Origin: Prevotellaceae bacterium UBA6398
GTDB taxonomy: Bacteria; Bacteroidota; Bacteroidia; Bacteroidales; Bacteroidaceae
Assembly (NCBI GenBank): GCA_002437495.1
Contig: DJQA01000015.1
Location: 1 to 64,000 of the forward strand
Length of the DNA stretch: 64,000 nt
Direction: 5' to 3'
Part shown: positions 25,747 to 33,409 of the stretch, in pieces
Numbering within the stretch: position 1 is the stretch's first letter
Layout of the letters: each line of letters opens with the position of its first letter
Made by a program: the position numbers and the translations under genes
Notes under the pieces: generated by a model
The model's input: only the letters and a program-made list of their open reading frames with translations
The model's database searches: none
Told to the model about the DNA's origin: nothing

Positions 25747-27957
25747 TTAGTAGGTTATCTTTATGTACCTAACGCCGTGTGTCGGCAGGTAATAGTTCAA
25801 GTCTGAAGTGCTTATGTCCTTTTGCCTCCACAGGTCGCGCACGGATTTCAGGCTGCTTATGCCGAGCTTGCCGAAGTATTTTGCGAGGTCAACATTTGCG
25901 TCCTCTTTTCCGAGGTTGAAAATGCCCACCGCATAACTTCCGTCATAAAGTTTGCGCTTCCATATCTGTATGTCGCCGTCAACAACTTCCGGCTTTGCCT
26001 GTTTTCCGAGAATGTCCTGGTTTACGGCTATAACTTCGTTGTTGCAAAGCAGGCGTTTTGTGAACTCGTCCATCTGTGCCACATCGCAGCCAATTAGAAG
26101 GTTCGAGGCGAGCAGAGACCAAAGGGTGATGTGTGTGTATTGCTCGTCAACGGTAAGGCGTGAGTCGCGCAGGTTTTCGCCCCAACCCACTTTTCCCACA
26201 ACAAGCATATCAGGGTCGTTCCAATGTCCGGGTTGAGAGTATGGGTATAGGTCCTTTTGTCTTACAAAGCCGATTTCGTGGAATGATTCCCAAGTGTCGG
26301 TTATGTCGCCTGTGGTTCTCCATGAATTAGCGTCCACAAATTCTCCCCAGCGCCATACGTCTGCCATTCCGTACTGGCACAAGCTGTAGAAAATGTCGCG
26401 TGGTTGCTGGCGCAGGAACAGTTGCATTTTCATGTACGGGCGTATGTACGACGGAGTGGTGTAGTCGCCGTTTTCGCTGTGTCTTTTGCTGTATCCGCAC
26501 CAGTCGTATTTAAGGTAGTCAACGCCCCAGCTGTTGTAGGTTTCTGCGTCTTGTTTCTCGTGGTCGATAGAGCCGAGATAGCCGCCGCAGGTTTTGTCTC
26601 CGGGCGAGGAGTATATGCCGAACTTCAGTCCCTGCGAGTGCAGCCAGTCGCCAAGGGCTTTCATGTCGGGGAACTTGTCGTTTGTGCCTATAGTGCCATC
26701 GGCGTTGCGTTTTGCAGCCTCCCATGCGTCATCAACATTGATATAGGCATAGCCGTAGTCGGCAAGCCCTTTGTCGAGAATTGCCTGTGCCGAAGATATA
26801 ACCTTTTCCTGAGAAACGCTAAGCCCCCAACAGTTCCAACTGTTCCACCCCATGGGCGGGGTGAGGGCTATCTTGTCGCCTACAACTATCGCCATCTTCT
26901 TTTCGTCGGAACCTTTGGCGTTTTGCGCCTTTATTGTAATGTTGTATTCGCCCCTGTTTTTTATGCTGCCCGAAAGTATGCCGTTTTCTGCGTCAAGCTT
27001 TACGCCGGCGGGAAGATTTTCCACCGTAAACTTCATTGGTCTTACGCCCGAAACGGGTATGCGGTAGATGACGGGCGAGCCGGGGCGCACGCCATAGCGC
27101 AATGCGCAGTTTATGACGGGCTTTTCGGAAGCCGTGGGCGTGAGTATGTACTTGGGCACGTAGTGTCCTTTGAGGGTTCTGCCTGTGGAGGCATCTTTGT
27201 AAGTTATTGAAAACCGTGTAGGGTTTTTTTCGCTCACCGGAAGGGTTATCGTGCGTGTTGCTCCGCCTTTTACGTTTGTTTTCTGTTCGGAAATGCTTAC
27301 CGCCTTGCCTGTTTCTATATCTTTTCTCTCAATGGTGAGAGTGCCTTTTTGGGTAGATTTGGCAGAATTGGTAAAATTAATTACGCAGCATTCCTTGCCT
27401 TTTAGCTTATTGTGTTCCACGGTGAGTGTAAGGTTGTCGATGAGACCCGGCACTACCACCGTTGCCGGATTGCCGCTGATGCCGCCATCGCCGCTTTTGT
27501 TGTAAACGCGCACGGCTATCACGTTTTCCGCGTCCCATTTGAGTATTTTGCTCGAAACCGGAACATCGTATATGCGTTCTTTGTCCCATGCGGTTTCGTA
27601 GCCCTTTGGATCGTTTTCCATACGTCCGCTTTTCCCTATAAGAACTCCGTTCAAGTAAGTTTCATCAACATCATCGAACTTTCCGAGTTTAAATCTTACA
27701 ACCTCTTTAATGTCGGAGGAACTGAGCAGCGACTTGGGGAGCGTGAACCTTATTCTGTACCATGCGTAAGTGCTGTCCTTGGTTAGGTCAATGCGGTTGA
27801 ACTTAGGGGTTTCCCAGTCTTTGTCGTCAAGTGCGGGGCTTTTCCATTCCATGTTGTCTCCGTGCTTGATTTTTGCCTTGTCGCCGATATTTATTTGGGC
27901 TTTCGCGCAAACGGCGAAGCCGATTAAAATAGAAGCAACAAATAAACATTTTTTCAT
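25747..27957 (-). CDS. Secreted GH27 alpha-galactosidase (alpha-galactosidase/N-acetylgalactosaminidase)
   Basis: The protein is about 736 aa from the ATG at 27957. After the signal peptide (MKKCLFVASILIGFAVCAKA) comes a GH2-like galactose-binding domain (YAWYRIRFTLPKS ... DETYLNGVLIG), a beta-sandwich/putative Ig region to about residue 350, then the GH27 barrel: TPPMGWNSWNCWG, YINVDDAW, FGIYSSPGDKTCGG, nucleophile Asp in DYLKYDWCGY, acid/base Asp in SWRTTGDITDTW, and WNDPDMLVVG. A C-terminal beta domain follows. It should remove terminal alpha-galactose from plant or host glycans in the periplasm. A -7 box TACTTTTG is at 27988-27995. Frames upstream of 27957 precede that box and are unlikely to be coding. 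Confidence 0.93.
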   Translation of the reverse strand: MKKCLFVASILIGFAVCAKAQINIGDKAKIKHGDNMEWKSPALDDKDWETPKFNRIDLTKDSTYAWYRIRFTLPKSLLSSSDIKEVVRFKLGKFDDVDETYLNGVLIGKSGRMENDPKGYETAWDKERIYDVPVSSKILKWDAENVIAVRVYNKSGDGGISGNPATVVVPGLIDNLTLTVEHNKLKGKECCVINFTNSAKSTQKGTLTIERKDIETGKAVSISEQKTNVKGGATRTITLPVSEKNPTRFSITYKDASTGRTLKGHYVPKYILTPTASEKPVINCALRYGVRPGSPVIYRIPVSGVRPMKFTVENLPAGVKLDAENGILSGSIKNRGEYNITIKAQNAKGSDEKKMAIVVGDKIALTPPMGWNSWNCWGLSVSQEKVISSAQAILDKGLADYGYAYINVDDAWEAAKRNADGTIGTNDKFPDMKALGDWLHSQGLKFGIYSSPGDKTCGGYLGSIDHEKQDAETYNSWGVDYLKYDWCGYSKRHSENGDYTTPSYIRPYMKMQLFLRQQPRDIFYSLCQYGMADVWRWGEFVDANSWRTTGDITDTWESFHEIGFVRQKDLYPYSQPGHWNDPDMLVVGKVGWGENLRDSRLTVDEQYTHITLWSLLASNLLIGCDVAQMDEFTKRLLCNNEVIAVNQDILGKQAKPEVVDGDIQIWKRKLYDGSYAVGIFNLGKEDANVDLAKYFGKLGISSLKSVRDLWRQKDISTSDLNYYLPTHGVRYIKITY

Positions 27958-28201
27958 GCTATTATAATTTAGTGAGTTGTAAGTATGCAAAAGTAAAAAA
28001 TATTTAGAAACAAGTTTGAGTTCCGAATAAGAAATCATAAAAACCGCTATTGTTCCATTTTCCTCATGGCATAAGTGCGGTTGAATAATTGTCGAAGATA
28101 CCGTAAAACGCCCTAATTTCTTAAAGCGTTGGTTTGTAGAATTATAACATGTTAAAGGATGCTTTTTGTAAGGGGTTGCATTTCAGATGTTTGCAAGTGG
28201 T

Positions 28202-28285
28202 GGAAAAAGGTCTGATGTAGTTTCGATTATGTCTGATATAATTTTTTCTACATAGGACATGGTTTTTCCTACATCAAATGCTGTT
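28202..28285 (+). repeat. 21-bp phased palindrome array, copy 6 (4 units)
   Basis: Unit centres are at 28213, 28234, 28255 and 28276. The left flank TTTCAGATGTTTGCAAGTGG is nearly identical to that of copy 7. It lies between GH27 and the next minus-strand gene and is followed by the GGGCATATAGCATTCGTCC repeat. Confidence 0.95.
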
Positions 28286-28319
28286 TTAAGGGAATAGTGA
28301 AAAAAGTTATCGGTTTGGG

Positions 28320-28372
28320 TTTTGCGCAAATTGTATGGGCATATAGCATTCGTCCTGTACGCCACCGCCTTG
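28320..28372 (+). repeat. Dispersed repeat, diverged copy with TGGGCATATAGCATTCGTCC
   Basis: It matches the 5293-5339 and 18802-18850 copies in the surrounding TTTTGCGC-AATTG and TCCTGTACGCCACCGC blocks. It again lies downstream of a palindrome array. Confidence 0.65.
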
Positions 28373-28386
28373 AAACGAGAGGCAAT

Positions 28387-28420
28387 AAAAAAGCAGTGCA
28401 ATGGTACTGCACTGCCTTTT
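28387..28420 (-). terminator. Terminator of the Asn/Arg-rich secreted protein gene
   Basis: Stem GCAGTGCA / TGCACTGC (28393-28415). On the minus strand it is followed by TTTTTT. It starts about 20 bp after the stop codon. Confidence 0.85.
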
Positions 28421-28434
28421 GTGGTGTATGGTTT

Positions 28435-29517
28435 TTATCTTCCGAAGGAGCGCGTGCGCGTGTTGCCGCCTCCCGAATTGCCGCCGCTGTTCCGGCTCGG
28501 CGAAGTGCTTCTTACGCCCGACGGCGTGTTGCGGCTTGGGCCGGATGCCGGGGCATTTTGCACATTGCTGCGCGAGTTTGAAGAGGATCTGCGTATTCTG
28601 TCAGAGAACGACCTTCCACCGTTGCCGCCGCTCGCTTCTGTGCGCGTGCCAAAACGGTTTGGCGTGGAGTTGTTGTTGCGCCCGTGGGAATTGCTGCTGC
28701 CGTAATTGCTGCGGTTGTTGCTGCCCGAGTTACTTATGTTTCCTGTTGGGAATTTTTTCCTGTCTGTGGTTTGGGCGGGGCCGTTGTATATCCTGCCGCC
28801 GTTTTCAATCTTGTCGCGGTAATTGCCACCGTTGCCGTAAACACGTCCGTTGTTTCTGTTGTCAAAGCGGTTGTTGTGCCTGTGGTCAACTTCCGGTTTC
28901 ACCATCATGCCCTTGTCAAAGTCGGGTCCTGGGGTGCGTAAATTGTCTCTGCGTCCATAATGTTTGCCGTTGTAGTGTGGGGCATCAAACCTCTCGCCGT
29001 TGCGGAAATAATAGCCGTGCCCCCTGTCGCCGTAACGGTCGCGCATTCCGCCGTTTGCGCTGAAAGTCATGTGGCGGTATGGACTGTGCCTTGGACGTTT
29101 GCGCCAGCTTACACCGCGATACACATTGTAGATTATCGGGCGGTTGAAGTAATAAAATCCGCGTTCGTAGTGGTCGTAGGCGGTCATTATGCATATTCCC
29201 GAACGCCATATAAGCGGATGGTAGAAATATGAAATGCTCTCAAAGCGACCGAACTGCCAGTCGAATAATACATATCCCATGTCTTGGTTGCGGTAGCGCC
29301 AATACGGTCCGTCTATGTCGCTTGCATAGTTTACGTTCAAAAAATAGTTGAGGTTTATTTCATACGCCTTGTCATATTGTTCGGGCGTAAGGTTAAGTTC
29401 GTAAGCCATCTTGTCTGTAAGATACCAGGCGCGGTTACGTGATTCTTCGTAGCTAAGTGCGGAAACGCTTGCAGTTGCAAACAGTATTCCTGCCAGTGTA
29501 AGCATAAACTTTTTCAT
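28435..29517 (-). CDS. Secreted conserved protein with disordered Asn/Ser/Arg/Gly-rich tail
   Basis: The protein is about 360 aa from ATG 29517. The signal peptide (MKKFMLTLAGILFATASVSA) is followed by a globular part to about residue 140 rich in Tyr, Trp and Arg (RAWYLTDKMAYELNLTPEQ, YWRYRNQDMGYVLFDWQF). The rest is low complexity: RDRYGDRGHGYYFRNGERF, then Asn/Gly/Ser/Arg repeats to the end, pI clearly basic. I do not recognise a named domain, but similar Tyr/Trp-rich proteins with disordered tails occur in Bacteroidales. Secretion is inferred; a role in binding anionic polymers such as DNA or polysaccharide is speculative. It is monocistronic with its own terminator. Confidence 0.7.
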   Translation of the reverse strand: MKKFMLTLAGILFATASVSALSYEESRNRAWYLTDKMAYELNLTPEQYDKAYEINLNYFLNVNYASDIDGPYWRYRNQDMGYVLFDWQFGRFESISYFYHPLIWRSGICIMTAYDHYERGFYYFNRPIIYNVYRGVSWRKRPRHSPYRHMTFSANGGMRDRYGDRGHGYYFRNGERFDAPHYNGKHYGRRDNLRTPGPDFDKGMMVKPEVDHRHNNRFDNRNNGRVYGNGGNYRDKIENGGRIYNGPAQTTDRKKFPTGNISNSGSNNRSNYGSSNSHGRNNNSTPNRFGTRTEASGGNGGRSFSDRIRRSSSNSRSNVQNAPASGPSRNTPSGVRSTSPSRNSGGNSGGGNTRTRSFGR

Positions 29518-29719
29518 GGCTCTCATTTTAAATATGTTATTGTCAAAGGCAAAAGTGCGGAATAAACCGCTTATGTCCAAATAAAATCAGCTAAATGTTG
29601 TTCAAAATGTTTTACAAATTGGAAAGGTTGAACAGCAATGTCTTTTTCTTGTGCAAAAAGCAATAGTTTTCGATGGCGGGCGTTATAAAACTGACAAATC
29701 CAAGGGCGAAAATACTCCA

Positions 29720-30904
29720 ATGCAGTGGCTCGACAGAATAAAGCGCGTTAAAATTGCCTTGGTCGTTGCGGCTTTTCTCATAGCAATGGCTTCGCTGGCT
29801 GTTTCCCATTTTCTTGTAAAGGACATGGAAAAGGAGGAGTATGCCCGAATGGAGATTTGGGCAGAGGCGATGCGCTCGCTCAACCGCGCCGATGAGACAA
29901 CAGACCTCGGGCTTGTGCTTAAGGTGATAAACGGAAACAACACAATTCCCGTGATAGTGCTTAATTCCGAAGGTGATCCGGAAATGTCGAGAAATGTGGC
30001 TCTTTCAAAAAGCGAGCTCAAGGATTCCGTAAATATCCTGCGGCGATATGCGCAAAAATGGAAGGCAGCTGGAAATTCGGTGAGGATAAGCGCGGCGGAC
30101 GGGGGCTATACACAAAGCAGGGCGATTGGCTACCTTGACATTTGCTATGGGCGCAGCTCTATGCTCAATCGTCTTGCCGTATATCCGTTTGTGCAGCTTG
30201 GAGTTGTGCTGGTTTTTGCCGTTGTTGGTGTGTTCGCCCTAATGAGCTCGAAGCGCGCGGAGCAGAACAAGGTTTGGGTGGGACTTTCCAAGGAAACGGC
30301 TCACCAACTCGGCACGCCCATATCATCGCTTATGGCCTGGATGGAAATTCTGAAAGAAACGTATGCCGACAGCGCGCTCATTCCCGAAATGGAGAAAGAC
30401 GTGAAGCGGCTGCAGCTCATTGCCGAGCGATTTTCAAAAATCGGCTCTGTGCCGGAACTTGAAACGCGTAATATCGTGGCGGCTCTCGACAGGGCAGTTG
30501 ACTATATGTCGCGCCGTGCCTCAAACCATATCGAGGTGGTTAAGAAATACACGCGCGAGAACATTAATGTAAGAATGAACTCGGCGTTGTTTGAGTGGGT
30601 GATAGAGAACCTGTCGAAAAACGCAATGGATGCCATGGAGGGAAACGGCGTGCTTGCCTTCGAGGTGAACGATGTGCCGGGAAAGGTGCTGATTGACGTT
30701 AGCGACACGGGAAAGGGAATACCGCACAAAAACTTCAACACGGTGTTCATGCCGGGATATACCACAAAGAAAAGAGGGTGGGGACTTGGGCTTTCGCTTG
30801 CCAAGCGCATTATAGAGGAATACCACCACGGCAGAATTTATGTGTTGTCCTCCGAAATGGGCAAGGGCACGGTGTTCCGCATCGAAATGCCAAAGCTGTC
30901 GTAA
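29720..30904 (+). CDS. Membrane sensor histidine kinase (HisKA)
   Basis: The protein is about 394 aa from the ATG at 29720 (MQWLDRIKRVK). A first transmembrane helix (IALVVAAFLIAMASLAVSHF) and a second near residue 160 (FVQLGVVLVFAVVGVFALM) frame a periplasmic sensor of about 120 residues. The cytoplasmic part has the H-box SKETAHQLGTPISSL, N-box ENLSKNAMDAM, G1 DVSDTGKGIP and G2 GWGLGLSLAKRI. It autophosphorylates on His. No response regulator lies next to it, so it is an orphan. The stimulus is unknown. Confidence 0.9.
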   Translation: MQWLDRIKRVKIALVVAAFLIAMASLAVSHFLVKDMEKEEYARMEIWAEAMRSLNRADETTDLGLVLKVINGNNTIPVIVLNSEGDPEMSRNVALSKSELKDSVNILRRYAQKWKAAGNSVRISAADGGYTQSRAIGYLDICYGRSSMLNRLAVYPFVQLGVVLVFAVVGVFALMSSKRAEQNKVWVGLSKETAHQLGTPISSLMAWMEILKETYADSALIPEMEKDVKRLQLIAERFSKIGSVPELETRNIVAALDRAVDYMSRRASNHIEVVKKYTRENINVRMNSALFEWVIENLSKNAMDAMEGNGVLAFEVNDVPGKVLIDVSDTGKGIPHKNFNTVFMPGYTTKKRGWGLGLSLAKRIIEEYHHGRIYVLSSEMGKGTVFRIEMPKLS

Positions 30905-30989
30905 GGCGGTTATGCAGGTAGTTGCGAGTGCGGCTTTGCGCGAAAGGTATATAACGCTTTGTGATGTGCTGTAAGTTTCAACCTTGAAA

Positions 30990-31072
30990 AGCATACGGCA
31001 TGTAGGAAAAACCATGTCCTATGTAGGAAAAATTATATCAGACATAATTCAAACTACATCAGACCATTTTTT
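30990..31072 (-). repeat. 21-bp phased palindrome array, copy 7 (4 units)
   Basis: Unit centres are at 30998, 31019, 31040 and 31061. The polar left end on the minus strand reads TTTCAGATGTTTGCAATCGG. It lies in the convergent gap between the histidine kinase and the DUF5686 gene. Confidence 0.95.
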
Positions 31073-31234
31073 GCCGATTGCAAACATCTGAAAAACAAAG
31101 CTTAACAAAGGCAGTTGGGTTTTATGCTAATTTTCTGATGTGCAAGGCGTAACGCGAAAATGGCGGTTCTTTGTAAATTGTGTCGCTCGGACGGTATTTT
31201 CCGGCAGTGTTGCCATGGGGGCGGTGGCGGGTTT

Positions 31235-33409
31235 TCACCAGTTGTCAAAAAACCTTAGGGAAATTTTCGCCCCGAGTTCAAAACCGCTTCCGTTTCCTGC
31301 ACCCACAAACATTGCGCCGTCGAAAAATGTTGTTGACACTCCGTAACCGCATTCTATGTATGGGTTAAGTGCGTGCAGACACACCGCATTTAGGTATAAT
31401 CGCTCCCTGTCTATGGCGCGGGATATAAGCGGCAGTTTGCCGAACACGAGGAATGGTACATCGTATGACGCACTAAGCATTGCATAGTAGTTTGACTCGT
31501 TGTAGAAGCGGCGGTCGAGGAGGTGGAACTCTCCGGCCATATCGTCATCCCAGCCGGCGGGCATGTTGTGGAATTTGAAATTGTCGTAGTCAACAAAATA
31601 CATCTCCTGCCTGTTGGTGAAAAAGCCGCAGCCTCCGCGCAAGAACACCGACTTTACCTTGTTTATGTCTACGCGGTAGGAGCAGTCGAACTCCATGCGC
31701 TCGTAGCGGCTTTTGCAGCCGAACCAATTCACGCCGCGTTCGTATGAGCCGCGGAATGTGGGGTTGTAGGAGTTTATAGGTGTTTTTTCGCCATTGTTTT
31801 CGTAATAGTAAACGCCCGGGGTGTATTGCATTTCAATGTGCGGGGCGAAACTTTTGTAGTACCTCCTCATTCTGCGGAGCGATGCTTCGCTGTTCCAATT
31901 TATAAGGTTTCTTTGGTGGAAAACCGAACCGGCTTTGACGGTCATGCCGCATAGCGGTGAGAAATAGAAAAGTGCGCGTGCATGGAAATCGTTGTAGTAG
32001 TTGAAATTATATTTGTTGAACACTTGAAGCAGGGAGTCGTAGTTGCTGAATTTCTTCATTTCCTCCCTCACTTCCTTTGCTTGCAGGCTGCTGTATATGT
32101 GGTTACCATTGCCGGCTGTTATTTCGAACCCGCCGTTGGTTCTTGGAAACAGTCGCAGGTTAAGCGGGGCTTCCCAATATAGCTGCTTTTGGCGGAAACT
32201 GTAGCCTATGCGCGGTTTGAGGTTTATTGAAATCCCGATTTCGGTGTTGAGCGTGAATCTTAGTCTTTTTTGTATGGATATGCCGCGTTTGCCCGACCAT
32301 TGGAACATGGAAAGAGACAGGAGTTCCGGGATTGTAAGCTTTGCACGGCTGTTGAAAAAGCTTATGCTGTGGCGGTCGAGGAATATGTCCTCGAGCGAGT
32401 TTATGTAGGTTGTGGCGGCTGAAACAGACGGCTTTTTTGTCGTAACTGTGTGCTTTTGGGAAAGAACGGAGTCTTCCGTGATTGTTAGCGGAATGGGGCG
32501 TATGGCGGTGAAATAGCCGGGCGAGCGCACAATGGAAGTTGTGTCGGGCTTGAAAAAGCCGAGTTGCGTGATGTTGTACTTTCCTTTGCTACCAAAACGG
32601 CGCAGCGAGTCGGCATAGTGTGTGCTGTCTGTATGGGTATAAGTGCAAATGGATTTTATGCTCAGTTTGATTTCGTTTCCCGCCAACTTGTACCTTAAAC
32701 GAAAGTCGGCGTTTTGCGGCAGGAGCGATGCGGAGCCTTCGCAGCCGAATTTTAGTGAAACGTTGCAATGCAGAATATGGTCGTAAACGGTTTTGAATTC
32801 AATGGAGTCCACACGCCCGGAATTTGCGTCAACCAGTGCACGTCCCTCAATGAGGTGAGGGTTCTTGTTGCGCGGAGATATTGAAATCCATATCATGTTG
32901 CCTTTCTTTCCTGTTGCGGCGGAGTCGGCGCGGTAGCGGTAATGCCTGCGGTTCAGTTCGTTGAACGGCGAAAGTATTCGGTCGCCTACAAGATATGGTG
33001 CATATACCTGCACGTTCATGTTTGTCATATAAACATCGCGCAGTTCTTTCATGTTGCGCAGGGTGGAGTGAAACGCTATCACCTTATGACTAAGTATTCC
33101 CAAATCGCAGTATTCGGTTCGTGTCAGGCATTCGCCGAAGTAATAGTTTTTGCCCTTGTCAATATGTATGCTGTTTGGAATGGCGCGAAACAAAAGGTTG
33201 CGTATGTCTGTGTTGATATGGAACTTTGAGTACACTTGGCTTTCCGTGTGTCCTATGTGCAGGTTGTTTTTTTCACGATATGAAAAAACCTGGTTCAGCA
33301 CGAAGCCGGTTAAATGGGCGACAGTATCGTTTTGGCGCGTATTTTCTCTTGCCGTTGTGCTTACAGCGGCTGCTAAAGCCAAAATGAGCAAAAATACATA
33401 TCGTTTCAA
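31235..33409 (-). CDS. DUF5686-like outer-membrane protein
   Basis: The protein is 724 aa with a signal peptide (MKRYVFLLILALAAAVSTTA). The first third has mixed beta structure (SIHIDKGKNYYFGECLTRTEY). The C-terminal two thirds have alternating hydrophobic/aromatic strands and end in ISLRFFDNW, consistent with a beta-barrel. It resembles Bacteroidota DUF5686 proteins but lacks their usual N-terminal CarboxypepD domain, so the assignment is moderate. Function is unknown. Its ATG overlaps the relA stop by 4 bp, so it is probably translated with it. Confidence 0.65.
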   Translation of the reverse strand: MKRYVFLLILALAAAVSTTARENTRQNDTVAHLTGFVLNQVFSYREKNNLHIGHTESQVYSKFHINTDIRNLLFRAIPNSIHIDKGKNYYFGECLTRTEYCDLGILSHKVIAFHSTLRNMKELRDVYMTNMNVQVYAPYLVGDRILSPFNELNRRHYRYRADSAATGKKGNMIWISISPRNKNPHLIEGRALVDANSGRVDSIEFKTVYDHILHCNVSLKFGCEGSASLLPQNADFRLRYKLAGNEIKLSIKSICTYTHTDSTHYADSLRRFGSKGKYNITQLGFFKPDTTSIVRSPGYFTAIRPIPLTITEDSVLSQKHTVTTKKPSVSAATTYINSLEDIFLDRHSISFFNSRAKLTIPELLSLSMFQWSGKRGISIQKRLRFTLNTEIGISINLKPRIGYSFRQKQLYWEAPLNLRLFPRTNGGFEITAGNGNHIYSSLQAKEVREEMKKFSNYDSLLQVFNKYNFNYYNDFHARALFYFSPLCGMTVKAGSVFHQRNLINWNSEASLRRMRRYYKSFAPHIEMQYTPGVYYYENNGEKTPINSYNPTFRGSYERGVNWFGCKSRYERMEFDCSYRVDINKVKSVFLRGGCGFFTNRQEMYFVDYDNFKFHNMPAGWDDDMAGEFHLLDRRFYNESNYYAMLSASYDVPFLVFGKLPLISRAIDRERLYLNAVCLHALNPYIECGYGVSTTFFDGAMFVGAGNGSGFELGAKISLRFFDNW

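Noticed and set aside
28401..29063. Cys-rich plus-strand 220-residue frame
   Set aside because: The many Cys codons are complements of Gly/Ser/Asn codons in the minus-strand low-complexity tail.
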